Below are positions 43,850 through 54,089 of a stretch of DNA of 64,000 bases, piece by piece. The DNA is taken from assembly GCA_033064195.1 (NCBI GenBank), contig JARBJD010000175.1:90496-154495 (forward strand), read 5' to 3'. The translations under genes and the position numbers were made by a program. The notes beneath the pieces were generated by a model. The model saw only the letters and a program-made list of their open reading frames with translations, had not been told where the DNA came from and did no database searches. Numbering within the stretch: position 1 is the first letter of the stretch; the number at the start of each line of letters is the position of its first letter. This DNA comes from Blattamonas nauphoetae. Its lineage: Eukaryota; Preaxostyla; Oxymonadida.

Positions 43850-44129
43850 AGCCTCTGTTTTATTTGTGTGCCATCAAGCCTGAATTGAATAAGTTTCCAC
43901 ATCAGAGTCGAAATGGATTCGATCGAAGAAGTAATGCCACGATCAACTGGGACAATTTGGAACATTTCCTTATGGTAGATGAGAACCTTCGTTGACCAGA
44001 ACGTCTCTTTCTTCTCTCTGTTGCCACATGTCCATGCATTGAATCTCACAACAGCTCAACTTTCTAAGACACGATCATCCATGGCAAAAACATCCAAAAA
44101 TATGATTTTGGAAGTAATAATTGACAAAC

Positions 44130-44137
44130 CCAATTTG
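44130..44137. repeat. 8-bp target-site duplication, left (CCAATTTG)
   Basis: CCAATTTG recurs at 46578-46585, immediately outside the right end of the hAT element. Confidence 0.88.
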
Positions 44138-46577
44138 CAGGGGTTTGATTTGGATCTCACAGATCTCACCATATTTTGATCTCATGACCTACCAAACATA
44201 TCATGTCTCTTGAAATTTTTCATCCTGTTGTCTTTTCCCAAACTAATCATAGAATTTGAGTAGATAGATAAAAAAAACGATTCTGTGTTGATTATTGTGG
44301 GAGACTTGTTGTGACCCCGAATGTCACCATTGTTGACCGCTAATCACTTCCTGATTCGTGTCTCTTGCATGGGACGATGTGAGATAGCCGCTTCTCATCC
44401 ATTAATAATTCAAGTTCGGTTGCAGGGATGAGTTCAGGCGAGTTGTGCGAGATTCTGGAAAGAAGTTCAAGATGTGGGATTGTCAGTCTGTTCCGCTCTT
44501 TTCTTTTGATGTAATGTATCAGGGAAAACTCTCTTTCCGTTTCAACGGTTGAACATTGAATTGTTTTGATACATCGAATGAGTGGGTGGATGGATGTCTG
44601 TGCACAGAAGAGGGGATCGGTGAGAATGACGTCCAGTATTTCCATTTGTTTTAGGGTTCTCTCCTGAAAATAGAGTTGGTACGTTTATCTGAGCTGGTTC
44701 CAGTGGGCGAGAGTGTGACGTCTGAGGATCTGAGGGACGAATCGATTAAAACGTTTTGCGACAGCAAGAACGGAATTCTCCATGATTGGAGAACATTCTG
44801 CCACGAGGGTGTCATGGGAGAAGAGGATCGCACCAGTATCTTCAGATGGTTGAGAGAATCGTTTCGCAATGTTGATCGTAAACGCTGTGGCCCATTCAGA
44901 ACATTCAATGGAAACTTGCTCAAGATAGGGGGTACAGTGTGTATATTTCTGTTTAGTACTCATTTCGTGAAGGTGTGCCTCGATCGTCACTGGTGTTGCA
45001 GTGTTGAGACGCATCTGGAGTTCTTGGATATAACGATGACATTCAACCAGATTTAAATCGCGTCTCTGAAGAGGATGGGTGGTCTCGTCGGCCCATCCTA
45101 ACAGCATCGACAAAGCTCCCAATCGCAACAAATTCAGGCCATCCGTGAAGAACTGCACAGTTTCTTGGATTTTCTGGTCTTCTGACGTCTTCAATGTCTG
45201 ATTGATCATTTCATTGTATTTAAAGACTTGAACCACCGTGTTGGAACAAGTCGACCATCTGACCTGCACAGGTTTGATGAGTTTTCTTTGTGCGTATCCG
45301 TTTGACGCAAGGACGGACGCAAATTTCTTTTTGAAAGCATGACTTCTTGTGATCCCGTTGACAAGGATCGCTGACTTGTGGATGAGAGTTGCTGTCGTCG
45401 ATTCTTTCGGAGTCTGAAATGTGTCTTTCTGCGAAAGTTGGAATTTATGTGTGTCGCACTGGAAGAACAGGATATGAGGATAATTCTTGTGGAGATGTGC
45501 AAAAAATCCAGAATGGATGCCTGTCATCGCTGGATCTCCGTCCGAAGCAACGGACACGATTTGAGAAGGGTCGATCCCCGATCTTGACAAAACCTGCCCA
45601 AAGTGTGCATAAATTTGTTCGCCAGAGCTGCCAGTATCCATTTCACTGAAATGGAGGATATATCAGTTGATATGTCCAATGTCAGTGATAGTGGAATGAT
45701 ATTTGAGATTTCTGCGAAAATTTTTCGTTGATAGAAACGATCCAGTACGCTGGCAATGCTCCAGAAGAGATGGTAATCACAGGTCAGAGAGTTGGAGAAA
45801 TAGGGGTCATTTCCGAGTGAGTTTAGTAGGTTTACGATCGATTTGAAATCATGTACTGATGCTTTCCGGTGGCAAATGTGATTGACGGCCCTGATTTGAT
45901 TCATTTCGTGCGTAGCCCGACCTGATTCGTCTGATGTTGATTCGGCTTTACTCAGCGCTTTTTGGTCTTCCATCCACATTCTGACAGCTCGAGAGTGTGT
46001 GTCAGATGCCAGATGATTCAAGACGCTGTTTACGTGCGTTGGTTTTGATTCTGCAAACACGTATTCCCCTCTTGAGCGTTTTATCTGGTGTCGGTGTGCG
46101 TGGCAGATCCGACACAATAATCCCCCATTCCACAGAATATAGACTGATTCATCGTCGATATGGAGACATTCTTTTCGATTCGCCCATTTCGTCAATTTCT
46201 GAATCCTATGTCGTTCTTTCGCCTCTTCGTCATCTGGCTGAAGTATTCGAGGGAGATTGTCGATTTCGTGATTGTGTGCCATACGAGGGTTCCGATCATC
46301 GTTCAAAGGTCCGTCTTCTGGTCCGTCATCGTCGGCCTCAATGCTTGGGTACCTGGCTCTTGTGGCCAGTTTACCAATGTGTGCAGCAAATTGAAACAAC
46401 GTTGGTTGTCGTGACATTGATCACGACTCGAAATCACTAATATTAAGAAATTAAGAATGCTCTGAAGAAGATATCGAAGTGCCAGAATAGGAGGTATTGA
46501 TCTCATGCCCAGAATTCCGACATGAACTCAATTGATCTCACGTTCTAATGAAACTGATCAGATCTATCAGATCCCTT
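44138..46577 (-). mobile_element. hAT transposon (2,440 bp), nearly whole
   Basis: Left end CAGGGGTTTGATTTGGATCT, right end inverted AAGGGATCTGATAGATCT, with CCAATTTG on both sides. Subterminal GATCTCA/GATCTGA repeats occur at both ends. It holds one minus-strand transposase (44340-46417). The termini are less alike than in the other elements, so some end decay or a divergent inverted repeat must be assumed. Confidence 0.85.
44340..46417 (-). pseudogene. hAT transposase with zinc finger, lightly damaged
   Basis: Start MSRQPTLFQFAAHIGKLA. A zinc-finger-like block follows (LLCRICHAHRHQI ... HLASDTHSRAVRMW), then the first aspartate (LTLDISTDISS), second aspartate (VSVASDGDPAMTGIHSG), QCDTHKFQLSQKDTF, and the dimerisation domain STVETEREFSLIHYIKRKER. 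Two defects are visible: a phase change with missing residues near 45640-45660, and an in-frame TAA at about 44683 between NQLR and TYQLYF. Expected length is about 690 residues. It is the best template for identifying the other hAT relics in this window. Confidence 0.85.
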
Positions 46578-46939
46578 CCAATTTGGTAGGTGGTCATTTC
46601 TTGAGTTCAGATGCAAAATCTGGTCTGACAGCTGTGGTCGTGATCATGAACCGCAGTGAATGGAGATGAATGATGTTTTAGATGACAGAGTGGGTGAAAA
46701 TCAGAGTCAAACTGACTGTTTAGGTCTGAATACCGAGTTTGGGAAAAGATACAATCTGAAAACAATTGTTGTCGAAAATGATGAATGGAAAAGGGTGAAA
46801 AGTTCATTCTCTTTCCGATAGAATCTCAAAACAATGAAAAAAATGTCGGGTTCTTCGTTTCTGTACGTAATTGACTTACATTAAACGTGAACGCATCTTT
46901 GTTTGAATGCTTTGGTGCTTTTTATCGTCATCTGAATTT
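46578..46939. other. No gene recognised
   Basis: Begins with the right-hand target duplication; otherwise no supported feature. Confidence 0.35.
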
Positions 46940-47003
46940 CTTGTTCGATGTTGAAGTATTCCGTTGCAATGTTGAACTATTTTGTTCGATGTTGAACTAT
47001 TCC
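46940..47003 (-). repeat. Minisatellite, inverted partner of 43708-43849
   Basis: Three units of TTCAACATCGAAC type on the minus strand. See the array at 43708. Confidence 0.75.
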
Positions 47004-48077
47004 GACTGTATTGATCTAAAATAGAATATTCTCTCCCTCACCGCCATCTCCATTCAATTTGAATGGGCATCGAAAGGCCCTCAATCCTCAAAACAATCAC
47101 TCGTGAAAACCACAGGCAGAATGACGACACTCAACATGATGAATTCCTTCACGCTCCACATTTGTCCATCGATTCATCCCAGTACTCATTTCAAGGCGAG
47201 ATTATATCTGAATTCAAGAACAATTTTCACTCGATTCTTGGACACAATCAACCGCTTCGTCGCCATCTGAATCAGCGTCTTGTGCTGTTGTTCTCTATCC
47301 TCTGTCGTCAGCCGATCTGCGATACGGTCATGTGTATTCGATTGAGTGGACGAAGGAAGGGTCAGTAAAATTGCTTCAGAATGGAGTGCTCTCTTTCACC
47401 ACACCTGTTGAACCGGCGCGCTTTTCACTGAGCAAATCCTGGTTGAATTCTCAGTTGCCTTTCAAACCACATTGGATAGTCGTGAATCGGAGTGTTTTCA
47501 ATATGGTGAAAACAATTTTGTATAATTTTCCTTCTTTAATTGTCCATCTCATCTGAAAAAGAAAGATTGTTTTTTTCTAATCAGGGACAATGTGATGGAC
47601 ACAGGGGTTTCGGAACCGGAGGAATTTTTGGGTTTAAGGCTGTTGGCGGAGGCAGAACAAGTTCACTTTTCGCCACTCAGACGCTTTGGGTGATTCTTTT
47701 TTTTGAATATTTAAAAAAACAAATTTTACTTCGAATAAATGGCGACTACATCACATCTACCATTGTTTTTCCTCCATTTCCAAAAACTCTCTCCGTTGTC
47801 AATGAAATCTTCCCTTCGAGATGAAGATAGACTGCGTGCATTGGGTGATTCAAACGGTTTCAGAGAGTGTCTCCTCATCACCTTTGACCTGACTGGCAGT
47901 TCTGCCCCGAAGCTTGCTCTTCTTCTGTTCATCTTTTCTGTCTTCGCTTTGTGAGATCCGCATGTTTAAGAGAATATGGCGTGAACTCAATCCACTTCCG
48001 AATCGCTTCTGCCTTTTGTCTTCTTGTGGACTCGCTGAACCCTGTCAACATCCAAATCATCGTTTTGTCATCGATCC
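47004..48077 (+). other. Weak gene-like fragment at 47270-47530, otherwise empty
   Basis: YSIEWTKEGSVKLLQNGVLS with FTTPVEPARFSLSKSWLNSQ (47332-47460) reads like a globular protein but has no start, and the frame is broken on both sides. The AT-rich part 47590-47720 resembles the repeat family at 28230. No other feature. Confidence 0.3.
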
Positions 48078-49777
48078 CTAGTTCATCTGAAATCCCTTGC
48101 CAGATCTCACCACGAAGAATGCCCTCAGCAGGCCTGGTGGGTGGCTACTTTTCACCTCCCTCATCATCGCTCCTTCTACAGTGACTTCCGATGTCTGGCC
48201 TAGGAGGATCGTCCTCGACGACATCTCCTCAAGTTCCTCGATCCCGATCAATGTCGACCAGTCGGGGACTATCACGTTTGCTGCTATTCTATCTAACATC
48301 AATTTCTGGATCACCCTCGGCGCCGGCGAGATTGGTGGAAAAGCGTACATGCATTCCTCGACTTCCCAGGTCTGGATGATGCCGTTCGTCCCGCAGGCTT
48401 CCTGTTCCCAGAACAGACTCAAATATCTTCTCACCTGGGTGTTTTCTTTCGTGGCGAATGCATCCACTGATGGCAAAATGCCGAACTCGTCGAGAATCGA
48501 GTTGAATGTTGACCTCCGGAGTCTGAAATCTGAGGTATCTCGTATTCTGGACAGTCTGTCTGCAACCACGTTCTCCGCTCCCGGAATATGTTCGGCCCAG
48601 AGGCGACAGCTCTTGAGCTGGGCTTCGGTGAAGAGTTGTTTGAACATGTCCACAAGAGAAACTGCTGAACTTCGCCTGTTGATATTTGCAACTGATCAAC
48701 ACGTTCGTCCACCTAACCTCAAAAAAATTGAAATGATTTACTTGATCACCCCCTTGTCATTCCTTCCTTGAATCCCAACACGACGACTGTCACCTCTCTC
48801 CAATTGCTGGAGTTGTTTCCAGCCGCTCTTCCAAACTCCATTTGCCATCTTCCTGTGTGACCATCGTTCATTTCCCACACTACCACCACCCCCCACTCGA
48901 CGCTTCTCCTGATCGAATGTCCGAGTCTTTCCATCCACCAGCTTAACTCCGAAGTCGCCTCCGCGTCGAGTGAACCGATCGCAGCCCATCCTCCTCGGTC
49001 CTCCAGGTTGTCTTTCCACCGTACCAATCGTCGATAGCCGAAGAAGGCCTGGGGATCGATGAACACGATTTCTTGCAGACTTCCCACCAGAGACACAATT
49101 GTTCTCACCCGACATAAGCCTCCCCTCTTGGTTTGTCTGATTCTCTCCCTCACAGACTCTCTCAGTCCTTTCCTTTTCCGATTTCCACTTCCACTCTTTT
49201 CGAATCCCTCGTCTGCACAAGACATTCGATGTTTTGTACTGTATCCATCTTTGACTTTGTTGTGTTGACAGGAATCCTGAGGTTGACAAGGCATCCCTTG
49301 AGAAGAGGAATTGACTCTCTTGCCTAAGATTCTGTTTCTGCGAACACGAGGAAATCGTCGAGGGAGGCGATAACTCTGAAGATCTGACGAAGGGGGGCAA
49401 TGTCGAGTCGAATCACCTTCGTGATTATGCGGGGTGCCGAGGTTAGCCCAAAACATAGGGTTTTTTGAAGATAAAACTTTCAAGCGAGAGCAAATCCGAG
49501 ATAAGCCATGTCTTCGGGGTGAATTCTCCATTTTGAAATGATGATGCGCAACGTGTACCATGTGGATCCAACCCGACCACAGGGATCTAACCCGACCACA
49601 AAAGACACGTTTTTCGACTAAAATCTCAATCCATCCCAGATATCTCCGAACCCACAATTGAGTGAATCCAACCCATTTGGAGATGGGATTCCTCCCTCTC
49701 TCATGAATCATCGAGGTAGAAATCGAACCTCCAAAATAGGATCCCAGGCTGTTCAAGATTTTTCTTTTTCCTTTCAT
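48078..49777 (-). mobile_element. DIRS-type (tyrosine-recombinase) retrotransposon fossil
   Basis: Minus-strand text shows the RNase H region: HIPGAENVVADRLSRI, then VDAFATKENTQVRRYL and MYAFPPISPAPRVIQKLM, an order typical of DIRS-like pol proteins. Reverse transcriptase and connection text precedes it (LDAEATSELSWWMERLGHSI near 48950). It is an incomplete fossil with several breaks; no terminal repeats or recombinase were identified. Relative age is unknown beyond being too broken to encode a full protein. Confidence 0.7.
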
Positions 49778-50521
49778 TTCTGGTGGTTTGGGATGGTTTT
49801 CTCTCGAAATGACATTTTTTTTGAAAATGGAATATCCTAGGGGGACCTGGGTGAAGAAAAGGTGTCAAAAACTGAGTTCCTTGTTGATTAAGCTTAGTGT
49901 CTTGAAAACTTGTTTTGATCATATCTCCACAGCCAGACATAGTTCCGACATGAAATTTTCACTAAAATGGATTATTCGTTGAGACTTATTGTTTTCGAAA
50001 ACTTTTAACACATTTCGATGACTTCCTTTTTTGCCTTTTTTCGGACTTTTGTCTTCAAGTTTCATCTCATCTCGCAGCGGAGACAGACGCTGTCCATTCT
50101 CAATACCTCGTTTGAGACACCATTCGATACGTACATCGTGAAACCGAACTAAACAACTGCCCGATGAACTAATCTCCTTTTCTTATTCGGATCCTCGAAC
50201 ATTATTTGAATTCAAAAATCCTCATCCAGAGAAATAGCTCTTTTTTCACATCTGTGATTTTGCTGACTTTTTCCCGAAGGAGTCGTTCTTTCCTTCTCTC
50301 CTTTCTCCTTCGACAACTTATTTCTATGTTCTTGACAGATTATAATAGAAAAAAAACGAATATCTTGAAATGTGATAAAACAGTGAGATACGAGAATAAC
50401 ATAAAAAGAGTTGAAATTGGTATAGCAGTCCAGGCCATTCTCTATCGCAAATGCAACAACTGAAAGTCAAATTATGAAAACTAGCATTTGAATGAGAATG
50501 AATAGAAAGAAATGATGAGAA
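49778..50521. other. No gene recognised; possible worn MITE at 49780-49960
   Basis: 49780-49960 shares the ATATCTCCACAGCCAGACAT style of the 38560 and 41439 repeats. The rest is AT-rich, without a supported feature. Confidence 0.35.
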
Positions 50522-50530
50522 CAATGAAAG
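50522..50530. repeat. 9-bp target-site duplication of the MULE, left (CAATGAAAG)
   Basis: CAATGAAAG is repeated exactly at 62877-62885. Nine bases is the usual duplication length for Mutator-like elements. Confidence 0.92.
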
Positions 50531-50545
50531 GGTTCGCTCTAAATG

Positions 50546-50678
50546 GAGGGTGGAATCAAAGTTTGAGGGTGGAATCTGAGTTTGAGGGTCAAATCTGAGG
50601 TAGAGGGTGGAATCTGAGTTTGAGGGTAAAATCTGAGGTAGAGGGTGGAAACTGAACGGGAGGGCATTTTCTAAATTT
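50546..50678 (+). repeat. 19-bp tandem array in the MULE left terminal repeat
   Basis: Seven units of the type GAGGGTGGAATCTGAGTTT. The right terminal repeat has nine. Arrays of this kind at MULE ends are plausible transposase-binding sites. Confidence 0.85.
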
Positions 50679-50731
50679 GGAGGGCATTTTTTGAAAGGAC
50701 AAACCCAACACAAGGAAACCAACTTTTTGAT

Positions 50732-50803
50732 GTTGTAGTGGCTCAGCTGGTAGATCAAGAGACTTGCATGTGTAGGTCGAGGGTTCGAAACCTTTTATCT
50801 CCA
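50732..50803 (+). tRNA. tRNA-like Pol III unit in the MULE terminal repeat (left copy)
   Basis: 72 bp resembling tRNA-Ala (loop CTTGCAT, anticodon TGC; 3' end ATCTCCA). A perfect A box TGGCTCAGCTGG lies at 50739-50750, a perfect B box GGTTCGAAACC at 50782-50792, and TTTTTT at 50807-50812 could terminate Pol III. The T arm pairs (GAGGG/CCTTT with two G-U), but the acceptor and anticodon stems do not, so it is a tRNA-derived promoter or pseudogene, not a working tRNA. Confidence 0.5.
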
Positions 50804-50927
50804 TTCTTTTTTCACTTTCTCGATTTTTGTTATTTTGAGGAAAACGATGATAACACGGTATTTTTTGGTATTTTTGAGGATAGAGAGTGAAAATAAATAA
50901 ATCATTGAAGATCGACCCATAGACAAA

Positions 50928-52430
50928 ATGGAACCTGTTTCATTTCAACCTCCGCCTGTCGAGTCGCAGGTTCAAAGTATGGAGCGATTTCTTGAACCAA
51001 ATACTTTTCGAACACGCGAAGCGGCAGAAAAGTTTATCGTGGACACTGCCAAACAACTGGAAATGCATTTCGTCGTTCGAGGTTCGCATGCTGGCAGAAA
51101 TATTCACTTCAAATGCATCGCTCACGAAAGAAAACGCAGTTCAGAATCAAGTCAGCGTCCAAATTCAACCACAAAAGACTCCGGTTGTCCATGTTGTCTC
51201 AACGCAAATTATTCTCAAAAAAGTGATGTTTGGACAGTAAGATGGAATGGGAAAGACCATTCCCACTCCAAAATCGATACTGACCAAATAAAACGCGAGA
51301 GACTCTCAAGAGAAGACGAAGACAGAATAATCTCTCTCATTCAGACCGGCGTCAAGAGTGCCGACATATTCAGGTCTCTCAAAGAAAAGAATGGGTCTCA
51401 TTGCCGACTCCAAGATATTTATCAACTTCAGAGTGCATATCGATCTACTAATGATGGTGGCAATACTCCTCTCTCGTTGGATGAGCTAATAACAAGACAG
51501 GGGTATTACGTTGACTATCGTCAGGAACCTGATGGGAAACTATCTGCGATATTTATTTCTTCTCCAGCGTCCATCCAACTTTATCAGCAATTCCCAACTA
51601 TGATCGTGATGGACGCTACGTATAACACCAAGAAGAACGGATACCACCTTGTACAGATTGCCGGGAAGCATTCAATTGGAAGATATTTTGGTATTGGATA
51701 TGTTCTTATTCTATCTGAAAAGACAGAAGATTACAGATGGATTTTGCATCAATTGTCTCTAAGGGTTGGGGGACTGGAACAAACATATGGGATCCTCACT
51801 GACGCCGATGCTGCAATGGCCGCTGCAATTCGAGCAGCATGCCCCACCAAAAAACATCTACTATGCCGATGGCATATTCAACGAAACGTCGAAGCCCACC
51901 TTCGCACATCTTTACAAACGTATCCAGAGAGAGAGGATATCACAACTCTAATTATGTCTCAATGGTACAAACTCGTAGAACACGATGACTCTACGTCATT
52001 CCCAATGGCCAAAGCGGCATTTTTGGATTCTCTTGATGTGTATGATATTGATCTATCATTATTCAAACAATACCTCAGCGACCAATGGTTCTCCAAAGAA
52101 CAATCATTCATCTCTTGTTTTATAAACACTATACCTCATCTGGGTATACTTGTTTCATCTCCGGTTGAAGGGCTTCACTCTGCCCTGAAGAACCATCTTC
52201 CGAGTAGGAATGTTCGTTTCACAGAAACTATCAAACATCTTCTACGATTCGACGCAAACCAAAAAGGATTTATCAAATGTCAACTAGAAGTTCAGCTGAA
52301 TCAAAGAATTAGTAATCTCAAGACGTCCATCGCTCTTTCAAACCTATGGAAAGTCGCAAGTTTTCCAGCAATCAAACGGATTTTTGAAATGTTATCGGCC
52401 GAAGCGAGAGCAACTTCATGTCGAAACTAA
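50928..52430 (+). CDS. MULE transposase, FAR1/FHY3-like (main frame)
   Basis: 500 residues from ATG at the inner edge of the terminal repeat. Residues about 25-115 form a FAR1/WRKY-GCM1-type DNA-binding domain (FRTREAAEKF, CxxH-rich GCPCCLNAN, KDHSHSK). The MULE catalytic domain shows D229 in MIVMDATYNTKKNGYH, D292/D294 in ILTDADAAMAAAI, the CRWH motif at 313-316 and E414 in SSPVEGLHSALKNH. The frame meets TAA after SCRN, but the same frame then continues with the C-terminal SWIM-type part (52431-52793). So the protein is truncated by one stop, or the stop is read through. Confidence 0.88.
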   Translation: MEPVSFQPPPVESQVQSMERFLEPNTFRTREAAEKFIVDTAKQLEMHFVVRGSHAGRNIHFKCIAHERKRSSESSQRPNSTTKDSGCPCCLNANYSQKSDVWTVRWNGKDHSHSKIDTDQIKRERLSREDEDRIISLIQTGVKSADIFRSLKEKNGSHCRLQDIYQLQSAYRSTNDGGNTPLSLDELITRQGYYVDYRQEPDGKLSAIFISSPASIQLYQQFPTMIVMDATYNTKKNGYHLVQIAGKHSIGRYFGIGYVLILSEKTEDYRWILHQLSLRVGGLEQTYGILTDADAAMAAAIRAACPTKKHLLCRWHIQRNVEAHLRTSLQTYPEREDITTLIMSQWYKLVEHDDSTSFPMAKAAFLDSLDVYDIDLSLFKQYLSDQWFSKEQSFISCFINTIPHLGILVSSPVEGLHSALKNHLPSRNVRFTETIKHLLRFDANQKGFIKCQLEVQLNQRISNLKTSIALSNLWKVASFPAIKRIFEMLSAEARATSCRN

Positions 52431-52793
52431 ACTACATCAACACTACTCCTTCCGTGTTCGCACGTTTTGGCAGAATACGCTGTCCAAAAACTACCCATTC
52501 CAATTTCACTTATACACCCGGCCTGGCGCCTGTATGGGACAAAAGACACAAACCTGCAGTTTGATCCAGACAGTTGGAGGCGAAGAGCAACCAATGGGGT
52601 CAGGATGTCGATTCTGCGACAGGCAAAGCTGGCTCCCGAACAGAAATCGAAAAAAGTGAAGAAGACATCAAGGGAGACAACGAAAGCGATGACTCCTTGG
52701 GCAGAACAAGTAATCAAGCTTTCAAAGATGACTAAGACGAGACAAGACCAGAAACATGGAAGAACCATTGTCGGTGATATCGACATCGACTAA
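52431..52793 (+). pseudogene. MULE transposase C-terminal part after an in-frame TAA
   Basis: In the same frame, directly after the stop, comes LLLPCSHVLAEYAVQKLPIP and HPAWRLYGTKDTNLQFD. The PCSH motif is the second half of the SWIM zinc-binding signature of FAR1-type transposases, whose first cysteine(s) lie before the stop (ATSCRN). A basic tail (KQKSKKVKKT-like) closes it. A full protein of about 621 residues is expected, so the TAA is probably a recent nonsense change in this copy. Confidence 0.75.
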
Positions 52794-54089
52794 GTGTGTT
52801 TCTCAGTCTATTCAACCGTTTATCTCAGCCAAAACAACCAAAAAATTCCATTCGCAGATTTCAGTTTTTCAGCTTTATTTTCTTTCATTTTCGAAAGATG
52901 GGAAAGGAGCCAGTGGGTGGTGTGAACAGAAAATGTCGGTGTTCAATCCTTTTGTAGGCTATCTGAAGTACAATTGAGTCTCATCAATCGAGTACCTATC
53001 GTCGTCCTAACAGTCCTTCAATCAACACATTCAGTGACCGAAACTGATGACGTTTGACACACCACCCAATTCATACCAATCTTTTCGCCACCTCAGAACT
53101 CCATCATGTCGTTCGCGCAAAGTGAAGATGCGCACTAATCTCTCGTGATTCAGCCATGATTTACAATTGGTTTGAAATGTGTTGAGCTCATATGATATAC
53201 TGTATTTCAGTTCCTTCCATATTTTCAACAGCACCAATATACCGGCCCGGAATCCCATGATCCACCTCCTACGATCCGTATAACTCCTCTCGTATCGATA
53301 CTCGACTAAACATCCACTGCACAGATCATTTATGTACTACAGACGTATGTTAGGACGACCTGAGCTACTCGAGGGAACTGGTTGACATGAGGATTTTTCA
53401 TTCTCTATTCATTAAACTAGCTTGTCCCGGCACGTTTAATTCGACTTTTTAACATCGAAATTTCAATCCTACCAACAAATCCGACACATCTTCACTTATC
53501 ATCGCCTTCATTTTGTTGTTCTGAAACAATCTCCCTTCACCCAAACCTCACTCGCAGGAGCAACATCCACTCGCTCATCGCCTCCGTCACTAAACTTGTT
53601 CCATCATTTGTCGACATGCCAGAGATTCGTGTTCTCACAAGCCGAAACAGGATTTCCTTATTGGTGAAATGGACGGGCACAAACTGGAAATGGAAAAGCT
53701 GGACACGCACTGCTCTCCCGCCAATCTAAAAACGAGAGTGAATTGCACATTCATTGAATTGTGACAAGATCCCCTCGAGATGTTTGGTTTTCCTCCTCTT
53801 CACCTCACATCTCTTTGTTCACCTCGTTTGTCCTCCTCACTATTCAGAACCGTGTTTCAAACACAGTCTGGGGTATCAAATCATCATCAATCTCTCAAAC
53901 TTTCACCTGTCGATCTAAATTTGTGTTTTGTTGTTTGTCTCATCTGCTGTTACTATCTCTTTGTCTTTCTCAATCTTCCTCTCTTTTTGTCCCATCTCTT
54001 CATCAGTTTGTTCTCTCTCCATCCACCACCAGCGACCAACCAGAGTTTTAGTCCTGGATTCGTGAACTGTGTCTAATGTGACGAAGAAT
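52794..54089. other. MULE cargo without a recognised gene
   Basis: Frames at 52756-52977 and 53761-54076 (hydrophobic SHLLLLSLCLSQSSSLFVPS) lack motifs. Nothing else is supported. Confidence 0.35.

Larger units (their letters stand above)
50531..50929 (+). repeat. MULE left terminal inverted repeat
   Basis: Matches 62440-62876 in inverse with very few substitutions. From outside in it holds the terminus, a 19-bp tandem array (50546-50678, seven units), a tRNA-like unit (50732-50803), a T6 run and an AT-rich promoter-like stretch. It ends at 50929, two bases into the transposase ATG (50928-50930), so the start codon sits at the repeat border. Confidence 0.92.

Noticed and set aside
50589-50804. 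Minus-strand open frame MEIKGFEPSTYTCKSLDL..., repeated at 62565-62780
   Set aside because: It is the antisense of the tRNA-like unit and the 19-bp array in the terminal repeats; GFEPST-type text is a well-known artefact of reading across tRNA genes.
52425-52433. Genome-wide reassignment of TAA/TAG to glutamine, as in some oxymonads
   Set aside because: Positions of in-frame TAA in relics align with glutamate or serine in relatives, not consistently with glutamine, and long genes end naturally at TAA, TAG and TGA.
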